Part shown: one piece after another, positions 1 through 12,300 of the stretch
Layout: each line of letters begins with the position of its first letter
How positions within the stretch are numbered: the stretch's first letter is position 1
Origin: Anas platyrhynchos
Lineage: Eukaryota; Chordata; Aves; Anseriformes; Anatidae
Reading direction: 5' to 3'
NCBI RefSeq assembly: GCF_047663525.1
Contig: NC_092601.1
Location: 15,213,501-15,277,500 of the forward strand
DNA: 64,000 nucleotides
Notes under the pieces: model-generated
What the model was told of the DNA's origin: nothing
What the model saw: only the letters and a program-made list of their open reading frames with translations
The model's database searches: none
Program-made: the position numbers and the translations under genes

Positions 1-339
1 AAATGCAATTTTTTGTCCTCCCTGGAAGGAGGAGCTAGTGAGAGCTGAAGCAGAAGACAAAGGCTGTAGTCAGCTATCAGGATGCTTTGAGGTCTGATGA
101 CCCAATCTGTGCAGTTGTAGAGCCAGACACTATTAAAACTGCCACGGGACGACCTACAGGAGGGAAAGTCAGGCTTTGTCTCCAGGAGAATCAGTGCTTC
201 TCCGTGTAGTCCCTATGGGTACCTGCGGAGCACGCAGCTCTTCCTGTATAGAACCAGATGGTCAGCCCCATGCAAGGTCATTCTCTCCAAAACGGAGTGA
301 TTAAGGGATCAATTAACTTTGTTTCTGGTATCTTTCCAG
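1..339 (+). other. CHST12: CHST12 5' intron, 3' end, with acceptor AG at 338-339
   Basis: A pyrimidine-rich stretch ending in CTTTCCAG (332-339) looks like a 3' splice site. The known CHST12 layout puts the whole coding region in one 3' exon behind a 5' UTR exon, so the exon probably starts at 340. The upstream 5' UTR exon and promoter are not recognisable here and probably lie before base 1. RNA splice evidence would be needed to fix the junction. Confidence 0.6.
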
Positions 340-358
340 GCTCCTGGTCTGCAGCACC

Positions 359-397
359 ATGCTGGATCCCAACCCTCACTCTGCAAGCCGGAGGTGA
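359..397 (+). promoter_or_regulatory. Upstream ORF of 12 codons in the CHST12 5' UTR
   Basis: ATG at 359-361 has A at -3 and is followed by 11 further codons and TGA at 395-397. It sits 20 bases inside the predicted 3' exon and ends 37 bases before the CHST12 start, so it does not overlap the main frame. If the exon begins at 340, ribosomes would meet this start first, which would typically lower translation of the main frame. The effect is inferred. Confidence 0.45.
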
Positions 398-434
398 ACC
401 CAAGTGAAAGTCAGCTATCGCAGTAGCTGTCAGG

Positions 435-1694
435 ATGACCAAAGCACGGCTCCTCCGTCTCTCTGTGGTGCTGGTCTCCATCTTCATGATTCTCCTGATC
501 ATCGTGTACTGGGACAACGTGGGAACGGCGCACTTCTACCTGCACACGTCCTTTTCCAGGCCTCACTCCCCAGGGGCCATCCCTGGTATCACTGCAGGTG
601 GAGATTGGGAAGCCTTGCCAGAAGTGGATGAATTTTTGGCCAAGCTGCTTAGTTCAAACCTGAAACAGAACAGCTCTACCTCCCGAAAGACAGAGCAGCT
701 GCTCGTCCAGGGCTCCAGCAAGCCTGTGGTGAGCAATTTGGAGGAGAACGTACGGGGCTACGACTGGTCTACACACAATGCCAGAAACAGCTTGGACCAG
801 GAGAAACTGCAGATAGAGAGGCAGAGAACATTGCGGGAGTTCTGTGCCAATTCCAGCTTCGCCTTCCCCACCAAGGAGCGCTCCTTTGATGACATCCCGA
901 ACTATGAGCTCAACCACCTGATTGTGGACGACCGCCACGGCATCATCTACTGTTACGTCCCCAAGGTGGCCTGCACCAACTGGAAACGGGTGATGATCGT
1001 GCTGAGCGAGAGCCTGCTGGACCAGGGGGTTCCCTACCGAAACCCCCTGGATATCCCGCGGGAGCACGTTCACAACACCAGCACCCACTTGACTTTCAAC
1101 AAATTCTGGCGTCGCTACGGGAAGTTCTCCCGGCACCTCATGAAGATCAAGCTGAAGAAGTACACGAAGTTCCTCTTCGTACGGGACCCTTTTGTCCGCC
1201 TCATCTCTGCCTTCCGCAGCAAATTTGAGCTGGAGAACGAGGAGTTCTACCGGCGTTTTGCCGTCCCCATGCTAAAGCTGTACTCCAACCATACCAACCT
1301 TCCCACCTCTGTTAGCGAGGCCTTTGGGGCAGGCCTCAGAGTCTCCTTTTCTGACTTCATCCAGTACTTACTGGATCCCAGGACAGAGAAGATGGCCCCC
1401 TTCAACGAGCACTGGAGGCAGGTTTACCGGCTGTGCCACCCGTGCCAGATAGACTATGATTTTATTGGAAAGCTGGAGACGCTGGATGAGGATGCTGCTT
1501 ATCTACTGCAGCTCCTCAAAGTGGACAGGCTGCTCCGCTTCCCCCCCAGCTACAGGAACAGGACTGCCAGCAGCTGGGAGGATGACTGGTTTGCCAAAAT
1601 CCCACTGGCCTGGAGGCAGCAGCTCTACAAGCTTTATGAAGCAGATTTTGTACTCTTTGGCTACCCCAAGCCAGAAAACTTGCTTAAAGACTAA
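435..1694 (+). CDS. CHST12: Carbohydrate sulfotransferase 12 (chondroitin 4-O-sulfotransferase 2)
   Basis: Transfers sulfate from PAPS to position 4 of GalNAc in chondroitin and desulfated dermatan chains, in the Golgi lumen. The 419-residue protein is a type II membrane protein: a short basic N-terminus (residues 1-8), one hydrophobic anchor (about 9-26), a variable stem to about 140, then the sulfotransferase domain to the end. The 5'-phosphosulfate-binding motif PKVACTNW is at 176-183. The 3'-phosphate-binding region is at about 246-258, with R250 and S258. N-glycosylation sequons are visible at N79, N139, N214, N285 and N375. The length and the C-terminus (FGYPKPENLL) match the vertebrate family, where human CHST12 is 414 residues and also has a single coding exon. 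The start has A at -3, and an in-frame stop lies 30 bases upstream (405-407). The frame is intact with no disruption. CHST11 and CHST13 are related, but the N-terminal and stem sequence fit CHST12. Confidence 0.97.
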   Translation: MTKARLLRLSVVLVSIFMILLIIVYWDNVGTAHFYLHTSFSRPHSPGAIPGITAGGDWEALPEVDEFLAKLLSSNLKQNSSTSRKTEQLLVQGSSKPVVSNLEENVRGYDWSTHNARNSLDQEKLQIERQRTLREFCANSSFAFPTKERSFDDIPNYELNHLIVDDRHGIIYCYVPKVACTNWKRVMIVLSESLLDQGVPYRNPLDIPREHVHNTSTHLTFNKFWRRYGKFSRHLMKIKLKKYTKFLFVRDPFVRLISAFRSKFELENEEFYRRFAVPMLKLYSNHTNLPTSVSEAFGAGLRVSFSDFIQYLLDPRTEKMAPFNEHWRQVYRLCHPCQIDYDFIGKLETLDEDAAYLLQLLKVDRLLRFPPSYRNRTASSWEDDWFAKIPLAWRQQLYKLYEADFVLFGYPKPENLLKD

Positions 1695-2092
1695 AAGTGA
1701 TTGGGCTGTGGGTGTGGGAGGGAACATCTGAAATACCAAAAATGTTTAAAGCCTCCTCATTTTTGCTCTTAACTCCCTTCCCCGTACAGGTTGGTACAAT
1801 GGAATATATTTTTTCTACTGCTTCCCCTTCCATTTTTGCAATAATGCTGGAGTCCAGGATATTCCAGCCAGCTGTGCATATGCAAAAAAAAAAAAAAGCC
1901 TGTTTTTTATCATTGTTTTCTGGGTTTTCTTTTTTTTTTTTTAATGTCCCCATGTTTGCAATGGGTTGCTGCCCATGATCACTCTGCCAGCTGTGTCCTT
2001 CAGTAGCTTTTTATTAATACTTTTTTAAAATTAATATATTTAAGATATTTAATACGAAGCGTGTGTTGTGGCAAAGGAAAGGAAGGAATAAA
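1695..2092 (+). other. CHST12: CHST12 3' UTR, proximal part, AU-rich, with AATAAA at 2087-2092
   Basis: The stretch after the stop has a 14-base A run near 1883-1896, a T run near 1929-1942 and a strongly AU-rich block at 2005-2055 made of TTAATA and ATTTAA units. A canonical AATAAA hexamer at 2087-2092 lies just downstream, but an A-rich tract directly follows it, so cDNA 3' ends mapped here could be internal priming. AU-rich blocks often shorten mRNA life. Confidence 0.5.
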
Positions 2093-2740
2093 AAAACAAA
2101 AAGTCAAAGAAAAAAAAAACGAAGTGGTGCATCTGCCTCTCTGTGTTGTCTCGGGGCTGTTTGTGCTGGAGGTGTGGTGTTGGCAGAGCACTCGAATCTC
2201 TTTGGGAGCTGGGTTTGTCAGTAGTGCCTTTTACCTGCCACGTCTGCTCACGGTTGTTCTGAGCTGGATGCAATGCAGCTGGGGCAGCTCTTTGACTCTG
2301 CCAAATGTCCCTGGAAAAGTACTAGAGCTCTGGTGATGCTCGCAGCTGGGGTCGCCGAAGGGAAGTGGCTGTTGGGAGCACTGATGCCAACACCCGTGGC
2401 CAGCCCAGCACCCCTGCACTGCTTCCACTTGCAGCAAAGTGGTGGAGGGGCTCTGCTTTCCAAAAACATATTTGCACAGCCCCTGCTTCCATGCCTTGCA
2501 TCTCCCACAATGGTCCTTTTGGGGGTTGTGGCCAACGTGGATCGGCAGAGCATGCTCCTGGATGAAAAAAATCAGCATCGCAGCTCTACACCACAGCAGC
2601 TGAGGCAGGAACAGTTCATCCTGTTGCACTATGGGGCTGAGGTCTGCTGCTCCATGACCTAGTCACTGCTGTGTTACACCCCCACCACTGTGAGTGTTTT
2701 AAGGGGACGGGGCAGGGGTGCAGATACTTATCCCAGAAAG

Positions 2741-2746
2741 AATAAA
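2741..2746 (+). terminator. Candidate distal polyadenylation signal of CHST12
   Basis: Canonical AATAAA, followed about 25 bases later by a GT-rich stretch (TTGATGTGTG near 2767-2776), the usual arrangement for cleavage at about 2760. It would give a 3' UTR of about 1.07 kb. This signal has a better downstream element than the hexamer at 2087. Confidence 0.45.
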
Positions 2747-2760
2747 ACCCCAAAAGATTG

Positions 2761-5700
2761 CTTTCAATTGATGTGTGCCAAGGCTGTTTCAAAATTCATT
2801 TGTTTTCAGAGTGCTGACTATTGCTTGTGACACTGCATCCTCATCCGCTGCATTTCTGTTTATACCAACTGACTGATGCAGATTTAATCATCTGCCTCGC
2901 TGGGACCTGCTGCAGGAGTGATGGTTGCCCACTGTGCTAGGAGCCTGTGGGCTGCTTCCCAAAGGAAATTAATGCTTTTAGAGACACTTTTTGTATCTAA
3001 TCAGCTGAATCTGCTTCTCTCTGAATTGCTCTGCAAAAACAGTCTGCGTTGCAGATTGGGCAGGGAACTCCTTTAGAGCTGAAATGCTTAATTACTTCTT
3101 GAGCTGTGAATGGTATCAGTGATTAAAGCCCAGGTTCAGGCTTTGTGAGGCAGCTTTGTGTTCTGGGCAGGCTCTTCTGAGCTACATTTTCTCAGTTTCT
3201 CTCGGAGGCCATCAGCAGGCATGACTTTTCCTCCCCATTTCTTTACTTCTCCAACCTCTGTACATGTGTCGTCTTGGCATAGTGCTCTCTTCCTGGTAAA
3301 TAGGCTGCATCAAGCTTTTTAATCTTTAAGTGAAAGGTAATAGCAAGTAGTTATGCTGGAGGCAAAGAATCTGTTTCTCATTGTATTCACAGCACTCTCC
3401 TGTAATTTCTGCAGAGATATTTGCAGTTTAAATGAGCCTGAAGCCATGATCTGATTCTTAGTGCTTAGATCTTCACAGCTTGGGGAAAAAGGAAGTTCCT
3501 GTTTCTGAGTCATTATTTAAAACTAATAATAGAAAAGTGTTGATCTATTCATTTTTTTTTTCAATTACAAGCTAATCGCTGAAAAACAGAAAAATGTTGA
3601 GACTCTTCGTCTCCTGTAATGAGTAATCCCGAGAGTCTCACGGTTCCTGTGATATTTACATTTCTTCAGGGCGGGTTCATCCTGCTCTTCAAAGATACAG
3701 CATGGATGTTTTAGGCTGTTGTCATTACAACGTGTTTATTTTTTTTTCTTTTAATTTCAATTTAATTGATGTTTAGTATTTGCAGACGTGGGCAGCTGGG
3801 AACATTGCGCAGATGCGCTGCCAAGCGCAGCATAGCATGAGCTGTGCAAACTTCCTTCCAGCTGCTTCCCCTACGCCTCTTGACCGAGCCCTGTCTCTTC
3901 CTGCCCCTCTGAACTGTGCTCAGCCCATGTGCCCCCCGTGATGCTCGTCCTGCAAAGCAGCTGCAGCTGCATCCTCACCTGCAGCCTCCCTGTGATTCAT
4001 GGCTGTGGCTTGTCCAAGGCAGAGCAAGAGCATCTTTCCATGGTCCCCGGCTGTAAGTCGCTTGTTGTGGGCAGAGGAGGAATTGGTTGCAGGGTGTTAC
4101 CCCTCTCGACTCTCATTTTTGGTGGTGGTGCAATTGGCAGAGAACACGCAGGGTGGCTGCAAATCTACCCAGCAGCTGCATGATGGGAGAGCATCCCCTC
4201 TTTCCATCTGCCTTGTAATTTTAACAGCAGGAGAAGAAAAAACCCTCCCTCCCTCCCTTTGCAAACCTCAGAGAGGGGACTCTGCGCTAACCCCCCTCCT
4301 GTGTCCACCCACAAAGCTGGGCAAAGTGGGTAAATTCCAGCATTATGTGCTAATACCACCCCAGTCACTCTTAGGTCCATCGTGCTCCATGTGCAAGGTC
4401 TGGGAAGCTGCCTGCAGGCTCCTCCTTCCCCAGCAGCTTCACCCTCGGTAGTTGTGGTCAGGGTGGTAAGGATGGTTCAAGAGGGCTGTCTTCCATGCTT
4501 TCCCTCTTTCACCCAAGTCCAGCCTGCTTTTACATTTAAGAAATTTCAATCTTTGCAGACCCACACCCAGCCAGAGCTCTCTGTGCTTCCCCTTGCCACG
4601 CTCCAAAACGCTTGCAGGGAGGAGCAAGAAGCTCCGATGGAGAGGGTCGCTTTGCAGTGGGTGGCTTCTGGCTTGCAAATAGCTTGTTCCTCGCTGCTTT
4701 TTCTTTTGAAGCCCTCCCTCCCCACCCTTCCACCACTGTGAATGTATTGTTACGGAGTCCAAGGCGATCCAGGCTGCGCTGAGCTTTGTGGTGAGACCAC
4801 TGCGTTGCCAGAACTGGGACAGAGCCTCCGGCTTCGGGAATGTGCATTTTTTGTGGGTTTCTTGCTCGGTTCTGATGATGTAAAAGTGGAGGGGTTGGGG
4901 AGGGGGAGGACAAAGAGTTCAAACCAGCTGTGCTTCCTCTCCCTGGTTTTCTAAATGAGCTGGAATTCGGTATTTGACAAGCAATGGCAGAATGACTGGC
5001 AAAGGCAGGCAGTATGCATCCGTGCTGGACTCAAGTCAGGAGAGGGGCTAAAAATCCCGAGTTTAGATGGCTTTGATGCCAGTACTGATTTTATAAGGGA
5101 TAGAAAAATGCTTTGAAGTGGCCTACTTGTGTCTAAATAAACCTGGCTTTGTCGTTTCATGCTCAGCCTGCAAAATTATGTCCTGTTCCCCTTCTGGCTT
5201 CCTTTTCCCTGGGGTTGACCACTTGGCAAAAGCCAGCCCGGTGTCTCCAACCAGGCAGAACCGAAGTGCAGATGCAAAAATAACCCGGGGTTTGACCGAG
5301 GTGTTCCCAGGTGGAACTGCAACCAGCTTTTGTGCTTGCTCAGCGTCACAACCGAAGTCTTTGTGCAGCCATTTGACAGATGGGGTCCCTTGCTGTTCGA
5401 TGCAGTACTCACCTCTACATCACGAGGTATGTGACCTGTCCCCACAGCCCCTGCATGCTCCAGGGAAGGGCTGTCAGGCCTCAGAGCTCTTTGCTTTTTG
5501 AGCAGTGGCATGGCTTTGCCAGGGTACGGAGAGTCCTTAACTCATGGATTCCTTTGCATCTCGGAAATTTTTGCTTTAACTGTTTAATTCACATTTTGGG
5601 ACAAAATTGTAGAGCCATCACCCACGGACAACCCATGGGGCAAAAAGTTTCCCTTAGATAATTTGTGGAGGGATTTGGCTGTGCACTTTGAATCCCTCCA

Positions 5701-8700
5701 GGTGGCACTGGGAGGGTGGAGGGCAGGGATGAATGGCAGCATTGAAAGGGTGGTGAAGAAAAGCGAGTTTGTTCCTCTTTATGTAAGCTGGAGTGCGGGG
5801 AAAGCCGGTGACTTGGCAGGATCACGTGTGGCCGTGGTGCAGAACGGTGCCAGGGAGGGTGTGGGGTGCGGTGACTGGACAAGCAACTGGGGTGGCTGGA
5901 ATTTAAGGGCTTGCCCATGAGCTCGCTAGGAAACCTTCCCATTTTGGGTAGGGGTAAAAAGAAAGATGGGGATTTAATGAAGACAATGATGCCTGGGTCT
6001 GAAGCAGGGTTAAGGCAGCCCTTCTGTTCTATTTGCTTTACTCAGGGATCCAGCTCGGCCTGCAGAGGCTGGTGTTGGCTCCTGCAGGAGCTGGGTAGTG
6101 CTCAGCTGCGGGGGAACCTGGCGGCGATGCTGGGCAGCGGCTCGCTCGCTGCAGGCGCTGGGTCTGCGAGTGGCGCCGGGGCTGTGGCAGCTCCTCAGTG
6201 GCCCATCTGAAACCCATTTGCTGTTCCTGGGCTCTGAGGAGCAGTGTTGTTGCTGCCAGGCGGGCTGCAGCTCCCAGCCCGGCTCCCGTGGCAGCGGGGT
6301 CCATCTCGAGAACTTTTGCAGCTCGGCTCCAGCATCCCCTGGAGCATCCCGACGTGCCGCAGCGCCTTCCCGCAGAGTTGTTGCAGCAGCCCAATGTCCT
6401 CCCAGCCCCGCTTCGTTTTCGCTTCATCTTTGCTTTTGTGGTTGTGCATATTTCAGGGAAAGCTTTAAATAATTAAAAAAAAAAAAAAGAAAGAAAAAGG
6501 AAGTGCAGAAGTCATAGCAGCTCAGCTCGGTTCCTGTTGGGAGGGAGATGTGAAATCAGCGGTATGATGCTGGGATGGGAGAGAAGGAAGTTTCCACACC
6601 AAAATGCTCTGGCTGTGAGTTTGGGCACCCTGAGTAAAACCTTTTGGGGCCTTCCTTGCTCTCCGATACTCAGAAAACCCAGCTGCCCTACCTGCAGCTG
6701 CTATTTCCTTGCTCTAGGAGGCTTTGAAGTGGGGCTGCAGCCTCTGCCACTATTTATGCTGCATTTCTGCCCAGGGGAACAAGTTGGGGTTGCAAGAGGC
6801 CAGCAGCGAGCAGGCGATGTGTGGGGCTTGGTGGTACCAGGCTGCAAGGATTCAGGCTCTCACCATTTCCAGACTGGCAGCTGGGGCACAGGAGCCCCCT
6901 GGAGAAAGCTCTCACGCTGCTCGACGGAGAGCAATCAGCTTTCTGTGGGCTTTTCGCTGAGCCTTTCCCTGGGCTTGAAAAATGCATTGCTGCTGCAGAA
7001 TACCAGAGATTACTGCGGTGTGGGTGGGGGGGTTTGGGGAGAGATGATGACCCCCTGGGGCTGGGAGATGGGGAGCGTTCGGAGTTCCCCTTGCGGGAGC
7101 TGATGTCAATACCCGTGACAAACCCAGGCACTCTCACAATTGCCCGTGTCCTCAGGCCTAGAGACAGATGAGAGCGTGTTTTTGATTAGCAGTGCTGCTA
7201 ATTGTTTGCTGCTTGCTGAGGCTGTCTCCTGCCTGTCCCCGTGCCGGGGCAACGGGAGGTACCTGCTTTCTGGGGGCTTTTTGGGGTGAGCTGTGCCTGC
7301 GGGAGGCCTGGAGGCCTCGGGGCAGAGCAGGCCTCAGCAGCGCCCAGGCTGAGAGCCTCGGCTGCAGCATTCAGCAATAAAAGTCACACAACCCCCCCCC
7401 AATCCAGCCTTTTTGTGCCACAGGGTGAGCCTGGAGGCTGTTGGCATGAAAAATACGTGTATTGATTCATGAAGACCTTACCCTTCGGAGAGCTCAAGGG
7501 CTTGCACGGGTCCATGGGCAGAACTCAGCTGAGGAAATTCATGGAGGCCGTGGCTGGCCGCCCCGCTCCGTCCCTGGCTGGCTTCCAGGCAGCTCGAGGT
7601 GCAGAGCGTGCCATCCCTCTGAACAAAGTGTCTTTTTTTATTATTTTTTTTTTTTCTTGGAAGATGTTGCCTATCCTTGACTTTCCATGGGGGCCAGGGA
7701 AGAGCTGGGGGGCGCTCAGCCAGCTAAGATGTCCATGAGCATTGAAGGACTTCTGCTTTTCACCTACTGAAGGGTTTAACAGTTGTGTCTCAGGTTCTTA
7801 TCCTTAGATTAGGCTGAATCTGGTTGCCAGACCGTACCGATACCAAAATACTCCCATCCCTGTCTGAACCATTAAACAAACAGTCTGAGCCATTAAACAA
7901 ATGTGGGAGACTTTTCCTGACCCACCGGGCAGTGCCTTAACGAACCTCGTGTTTTATCCCCCGGGCAGACAGATCACACACGGCTTTGGCAAAGCTGCGT
8001 TTTGTGGCAGGGAAGCTGCAGCTTCAGTGTTTATTTCTCTGTCATTCTCTGCAGGAATTCAAAATGGATGGGAGAGAACGCGACCGGGATTGCCTCTTGT
8101 TTTGGTTGGAGCCTGGACAGTCCTCTGTGGAAAAAAGGGAGGAGTGCGGGGGATAGCGATGAGCCAGCAAGACGTGTGTCAAAAAGACAGCAGCGGCCAA
8201 AATGTGGTCAGCAGGGAGTGGAGCGAAGCTGGGGATGTGTTTCTGGAGGGGAAAAAAAGGGTGTGGGGAACTGAGGGCATCTACAAACAAAATGAGACTG
8301 CTACAGAGCGGGTAAATGCTGAGAGGAGCAAGAGGGACTGCTGAGAAGGCAAGGGCCATCCTCTGCAGCATGGGGAGCTGCCCTGTGTGCTTCTCCAAGA
8401 GTGGGAGCGGGGGCCACGGCAGAAATAATTGAATAACCAAGCGATGAAAGCTTATCATAACACCATGAGCAAAATCCAAGGAATTCTGCTACAAGATGCA
8501 GGGTCAGACATTTGGGATAGGTGTGGCTCTTTGAATGGCGGTGGTTCTCGTAGACTCAGCCCACCCAAGCAGCTGTTTAGAGGCAGGCTTGCATCAGCAG
8601 AGGGCTGAGGTGCTCCTTGCCTGTGCTGGCACAGGAAGGCTTGCAGCTTTGCCAGCCCTTGGGCTCTGCAAGAAGGTGACATCCATGTGGTGCAGCTGCT

Positions 8701-9360
8701 GCTGTGCTTGGGAGATCACAAGCATGCCATACGAGCTGTCCCCAGATTACAAAACAGAGCAGGGATGAACTGACCCTTTTGTTTAAATCAGAAGTGCCAA
8801 CTGGGATGAAATACCATGAAGAACTGTTCCACAAAAGCGGTGTGACCAGACGGGATGGACGTGCAGGAGAGGAGGTGCCAATGACCTTTCTTGGGGTATT
8901 GGGTGCCTCTGTTTCCATTTCCCTCTCTCAACCTTTGCGTGCCTTATTGATTTCAGACTGTATATATTTTGGCTCTTGGGTAAATCAGAAGTATTTGCTA
9001 CCTAGAATAATCATGCTGAGAGTATAAAGCTTTGTACAAAGGCTTCAGTGACCTTTAGCTAATGGGAAATCGATGAACCAAGTGTATGCAAGCCTTTCCC
9101 AAGTGCTGGGTAATGCCATGCATGGTGGGGACCCAACCTGGCATAACCCAGGTATCCAATACCAGTTCTGGGCAGGCAGATCTTCTGGGTAAAGGTTTTT
9201 GCATCGGGTCAACATGACCTGGACTTGTGTTTCGTGATTATTATTACATAATATTGTGTTTTTAAGAAGGTATGTATTTATATATAAAGTCAGGTGTCAG
9301 AATCAAGCTACAGGTGAGCACATCTGAGCTGCTTAAGCAAATTCAATAAACTTTTTGTAA
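2761..9360. other. Non-coding stretch downstream of CHST12
   Basis: No exon with conserved protein sequence was recognised on either strand. The open frames are short and compositionally unremarkable. Contents are a CCCT microsatellite (about 4243-4258), a GC- and CpG-richer patch (about 6100-6420), scattered A or T runs, a T-rich tract (about 7631-7656), and a 21-base tandem pair at 7862-7903. An AATAAA at 9345-9350 could end an unannotated non-coding transcript, but nothing upstream supports one. Confidence 0.6.
7862..7903. repeat. Two-copy 21-bp tandem duplication
   Basis: The unit starting GTCTGAACCATTAAACAAAC is present at 7862-7882 and again at 7883-7903 with few changes (for example GAACC to GAGCC). 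A local replication-slippage duplication; no gene is affected. Confidence 0.85.
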
Positions 9361-12300
9361 GGTGAAATGCAGGCAAGTTCTGGCCTTCTGTTTCCTATAA
9401 GCGGAGGATCGTTTTTCACGATTACGGTTGGTGTGTTGCAATGGACCATCAGCTCTAGGACGGTCGCTCCTCCCTGCTACCGCAGCTTCATCTCCTCCGG
9501 CCCTCCTGAGCGGGCCCCAGCTGTGTCCTGGAGATGCTCGTGTTGTGCAACCTCCCAGCGCTTATTGCAGTGGGTGTGGGTGTCCCTCCAGCTCTGTGTC
9601 CCCAGGCCAGCTTGCTTTTTTCCTGTTCCAGCTACTGTCAGCAGCCAGAGGGAACTGAGTGCCTGCGGCCAGTCTTCGCTGTGGGATCCGGGCCCCTGTA
9701 GTGAGTCCCCAGTTAGTGGGGCTGGGAGCTACTGCTAATCCCTGCTCAGAAATGGTACAGTCGGGATCGTGTTGGTTTTCCCTCTTCTCTTTTAAAGTCC
9801 TCAAATCTGAGCTTTCTGGCCCTTTTCTGGAATTCTCAAAATAGTGTCGGGTTTTTCTTCCAAGACCTGCCTGCCAGCTGCAACGAGGGAACGAATATAA
9901 CGCGTGGTGGATAGTGAGACTCGGAGCTATTCAGCAGGTGCTGCCAAAACAAGGCATTTCTGGGATTGGTTTTGCATTGCATATTGCTTTTCCTGGGGAA
10001 AGGCAGGGTGCTAGGAGCCAGTGTGAAACCAAAAGCCCTTTGTAAGACCAGGATTAGCCACGTTTCTGTGGCACCCTGCAGCTCCAGCTGGAGGCAGAGC
10101 AGCAAGATGAAGCTGCTGGGGTAAAGTCCCCTTCACCTCCCGAAACTGGTCCCCCAGCACAGCCATTGCTCCAGGCAGCGGTTTCTGGAAGCAAATCTGT
10201 TTTTTTGTTGTGGTCATAGTGTGTTTTGTTGTTGTTGCTGTTTTTGTTTAAAAAAAAAAAAAAAAGCAAAGTTTCTGTCATCAGCAAGTGAGAATGTGAA
10301 TTCAAGATGTTGGGGCCGGCTCCAGATGCTGTTGCAGTTTGCATTTATTACATTTTTTAGAGCTTAGCAAAAAGGTCAGTGTGCTTGGATGCAGTTCCTC
10401 ACTTTTGGAAAGTCTGCAGGTTTGGAAGTAATGCTTTTCCTTTTATTTGTAATAGGGAAACAGCCTGCGTGCAAAGCTCGCCTTTGGAAGCGAGATACCA
10501 GCTGAAATCTAGCTCTTGAGTTTGTCAGCTCAGCCTGAAAAGACAGTTAGGGACAAGGTGTTTCTTTGTTTGCTTTTTTTGTTGTTGTTTGTTTGCTTTT
10601 TCGTCCCTCAACATACAGGAAAAAGCTTTCAGCATAGATTAGGTTGCTGTTGTCAGGGTTAGCTCCTGCCTGGCGGTGCCTATTGGAAGGAAATTTCCAA
10701 TACAGCCCAGTTGCCAGAGACAGATTCTTTGTTGGAACATCCTGGTGCAAGTGTTCTGACTTACAGTGACACTATTTAGTGAGAGAACACATGGAAAGTG
10801 GCTGCTTTGTTTTTAACTGCGAGCCTGATATTTTTTGTGATATTTTTATTTTTTAGCTGGTGTTTGCTTTGGACAAGCCAGTCACCACACTGCAGACGTG
10901 ATACCACCCGGACGTCTACAAGCCAAGTGTTTTCCCAGGACCCTTGGCTGTGTAGACCTGTGTAGTGGTGAGAATCGAAGAATCCCATCGGGATGGGGTT
11001 AAGGTGTTGGTGAACGTGGCCACGTAGCTGGAGACAATCTGCTTTTCTCTCCTTTTCTCAATTTCTGTCTCCTGAGAGGCAGACACTCTGTGTTTACCTC
11101 CGGGATCTCATGTGGTGCCCTCCGTGTCTTTGCACAGCGCTGAGACCGGAGGTTGAACCGACATTTTTCCCCTATAAAAATGGGGAAAATGGATGTGTTT
11201 GGCTTGATTTGCTGCCTGACCCTGGCAAGGCATTTCTAAAGCTGTTTTTGCTGCTGCAGCTCTCTGCCCAGCAGCTGCACGGCTTGACGACGTGGCGCAG
11301 GCATGGCTCTTCCCAGCCCTATTTAGACATCTACCCAAAGATAGCCGGGGCTGGATTTGTATTTGTTTTTCTTCTTTTCTTGTTTGGTCTAAACCAACGG
11401 GGGATATTTCCCCCCTGAAAGAACAGCAGTGTTTGGTTTGAGAAAGGATGAGGTCAAGAAAAGACAGGAAGAGGCTGTCTCATTGTGTTTTCGGCTGTTC
11501 CACTGCGTTTCTGCACCTGCATCAGGCTTCCACTGCTGAGAACTGGGGCTCTGCTGCGCTCCCAGCACGGCGCTGACGGAGAGGAGGAAGCATCCTCAGC
11601 CCCCAGCCATGTCCTGGGATTTTCTTGTCACTCTGTTATCACCTCCAGAGTTAAATCCTGAGCCCGCCTGGGTCCCTGCAAGGTCTCTGGAGCAGCTCTG
11701 AGCCGGCTGCTCATGCTGCACTGCCCACCGTAGCAGACACCAGCTCCATCCCAAATGGATGGAGCAGAAATCCTAAATGGGATGGTGATGAATTAGATTC
11801 TCAGCAGGATTTTTCTAGCTCGGAGCTGTATCACCACAGTTTGCAGAATTTCCACTTCTGCAGTGAATACGGGGTTGGTTTTGTCTTGTGTGCTACAGAG
11901 CTGCTCTTAAGATCGGGGCATTGATGAAGCAACTGGGGTTGAATTAAATAAAGGCAAAGCCGTGGCTCCTTCAGAAGATTTTAAGGCTCCCTTCCCTTTT
12001 GTGACAAATCTTAGGTTTTTCCCCAGCAAAGTTTTCTGTGAGTAAAAAAAAAAAAATATAAAAAGAGACTTCTCAAAATGAATGGTTTAAAAATAAAAGA
12101 GAAGGAAGGGAAGCAATTTGCAGATTGTGTTTCTGGATTGTTTCAACAGCAGTTTAATACAAATAAGACCCACATGCTTGAATGTGTTGGGGTTGCCTTT
12201 GTGGTGCCTTTTCTGAGAACAGAGATAACTGCAAGTGTGAAAATGTCGACACAAAGGGTTTTCCGTTCCTCGTTCTGCAACTGGGTCATGCCCCGATCCC

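Noticed and set aside
654-1136. 160-codon frame antisense to CHST12
   Set aside because: Shadow frame inside a well-supported gene.
7700-7720. CTCF-like motif GGGGGGCGCT
   Set aside because: Left half of the consensus is missing, with a G run in place of the CCASYAG part.
9345-9350. AATAAA as the 3' end of a gene
   Set aside because: No upstream exon or coding signal supports a transcript; such hexamers are common by chance in AT-rich DNA.
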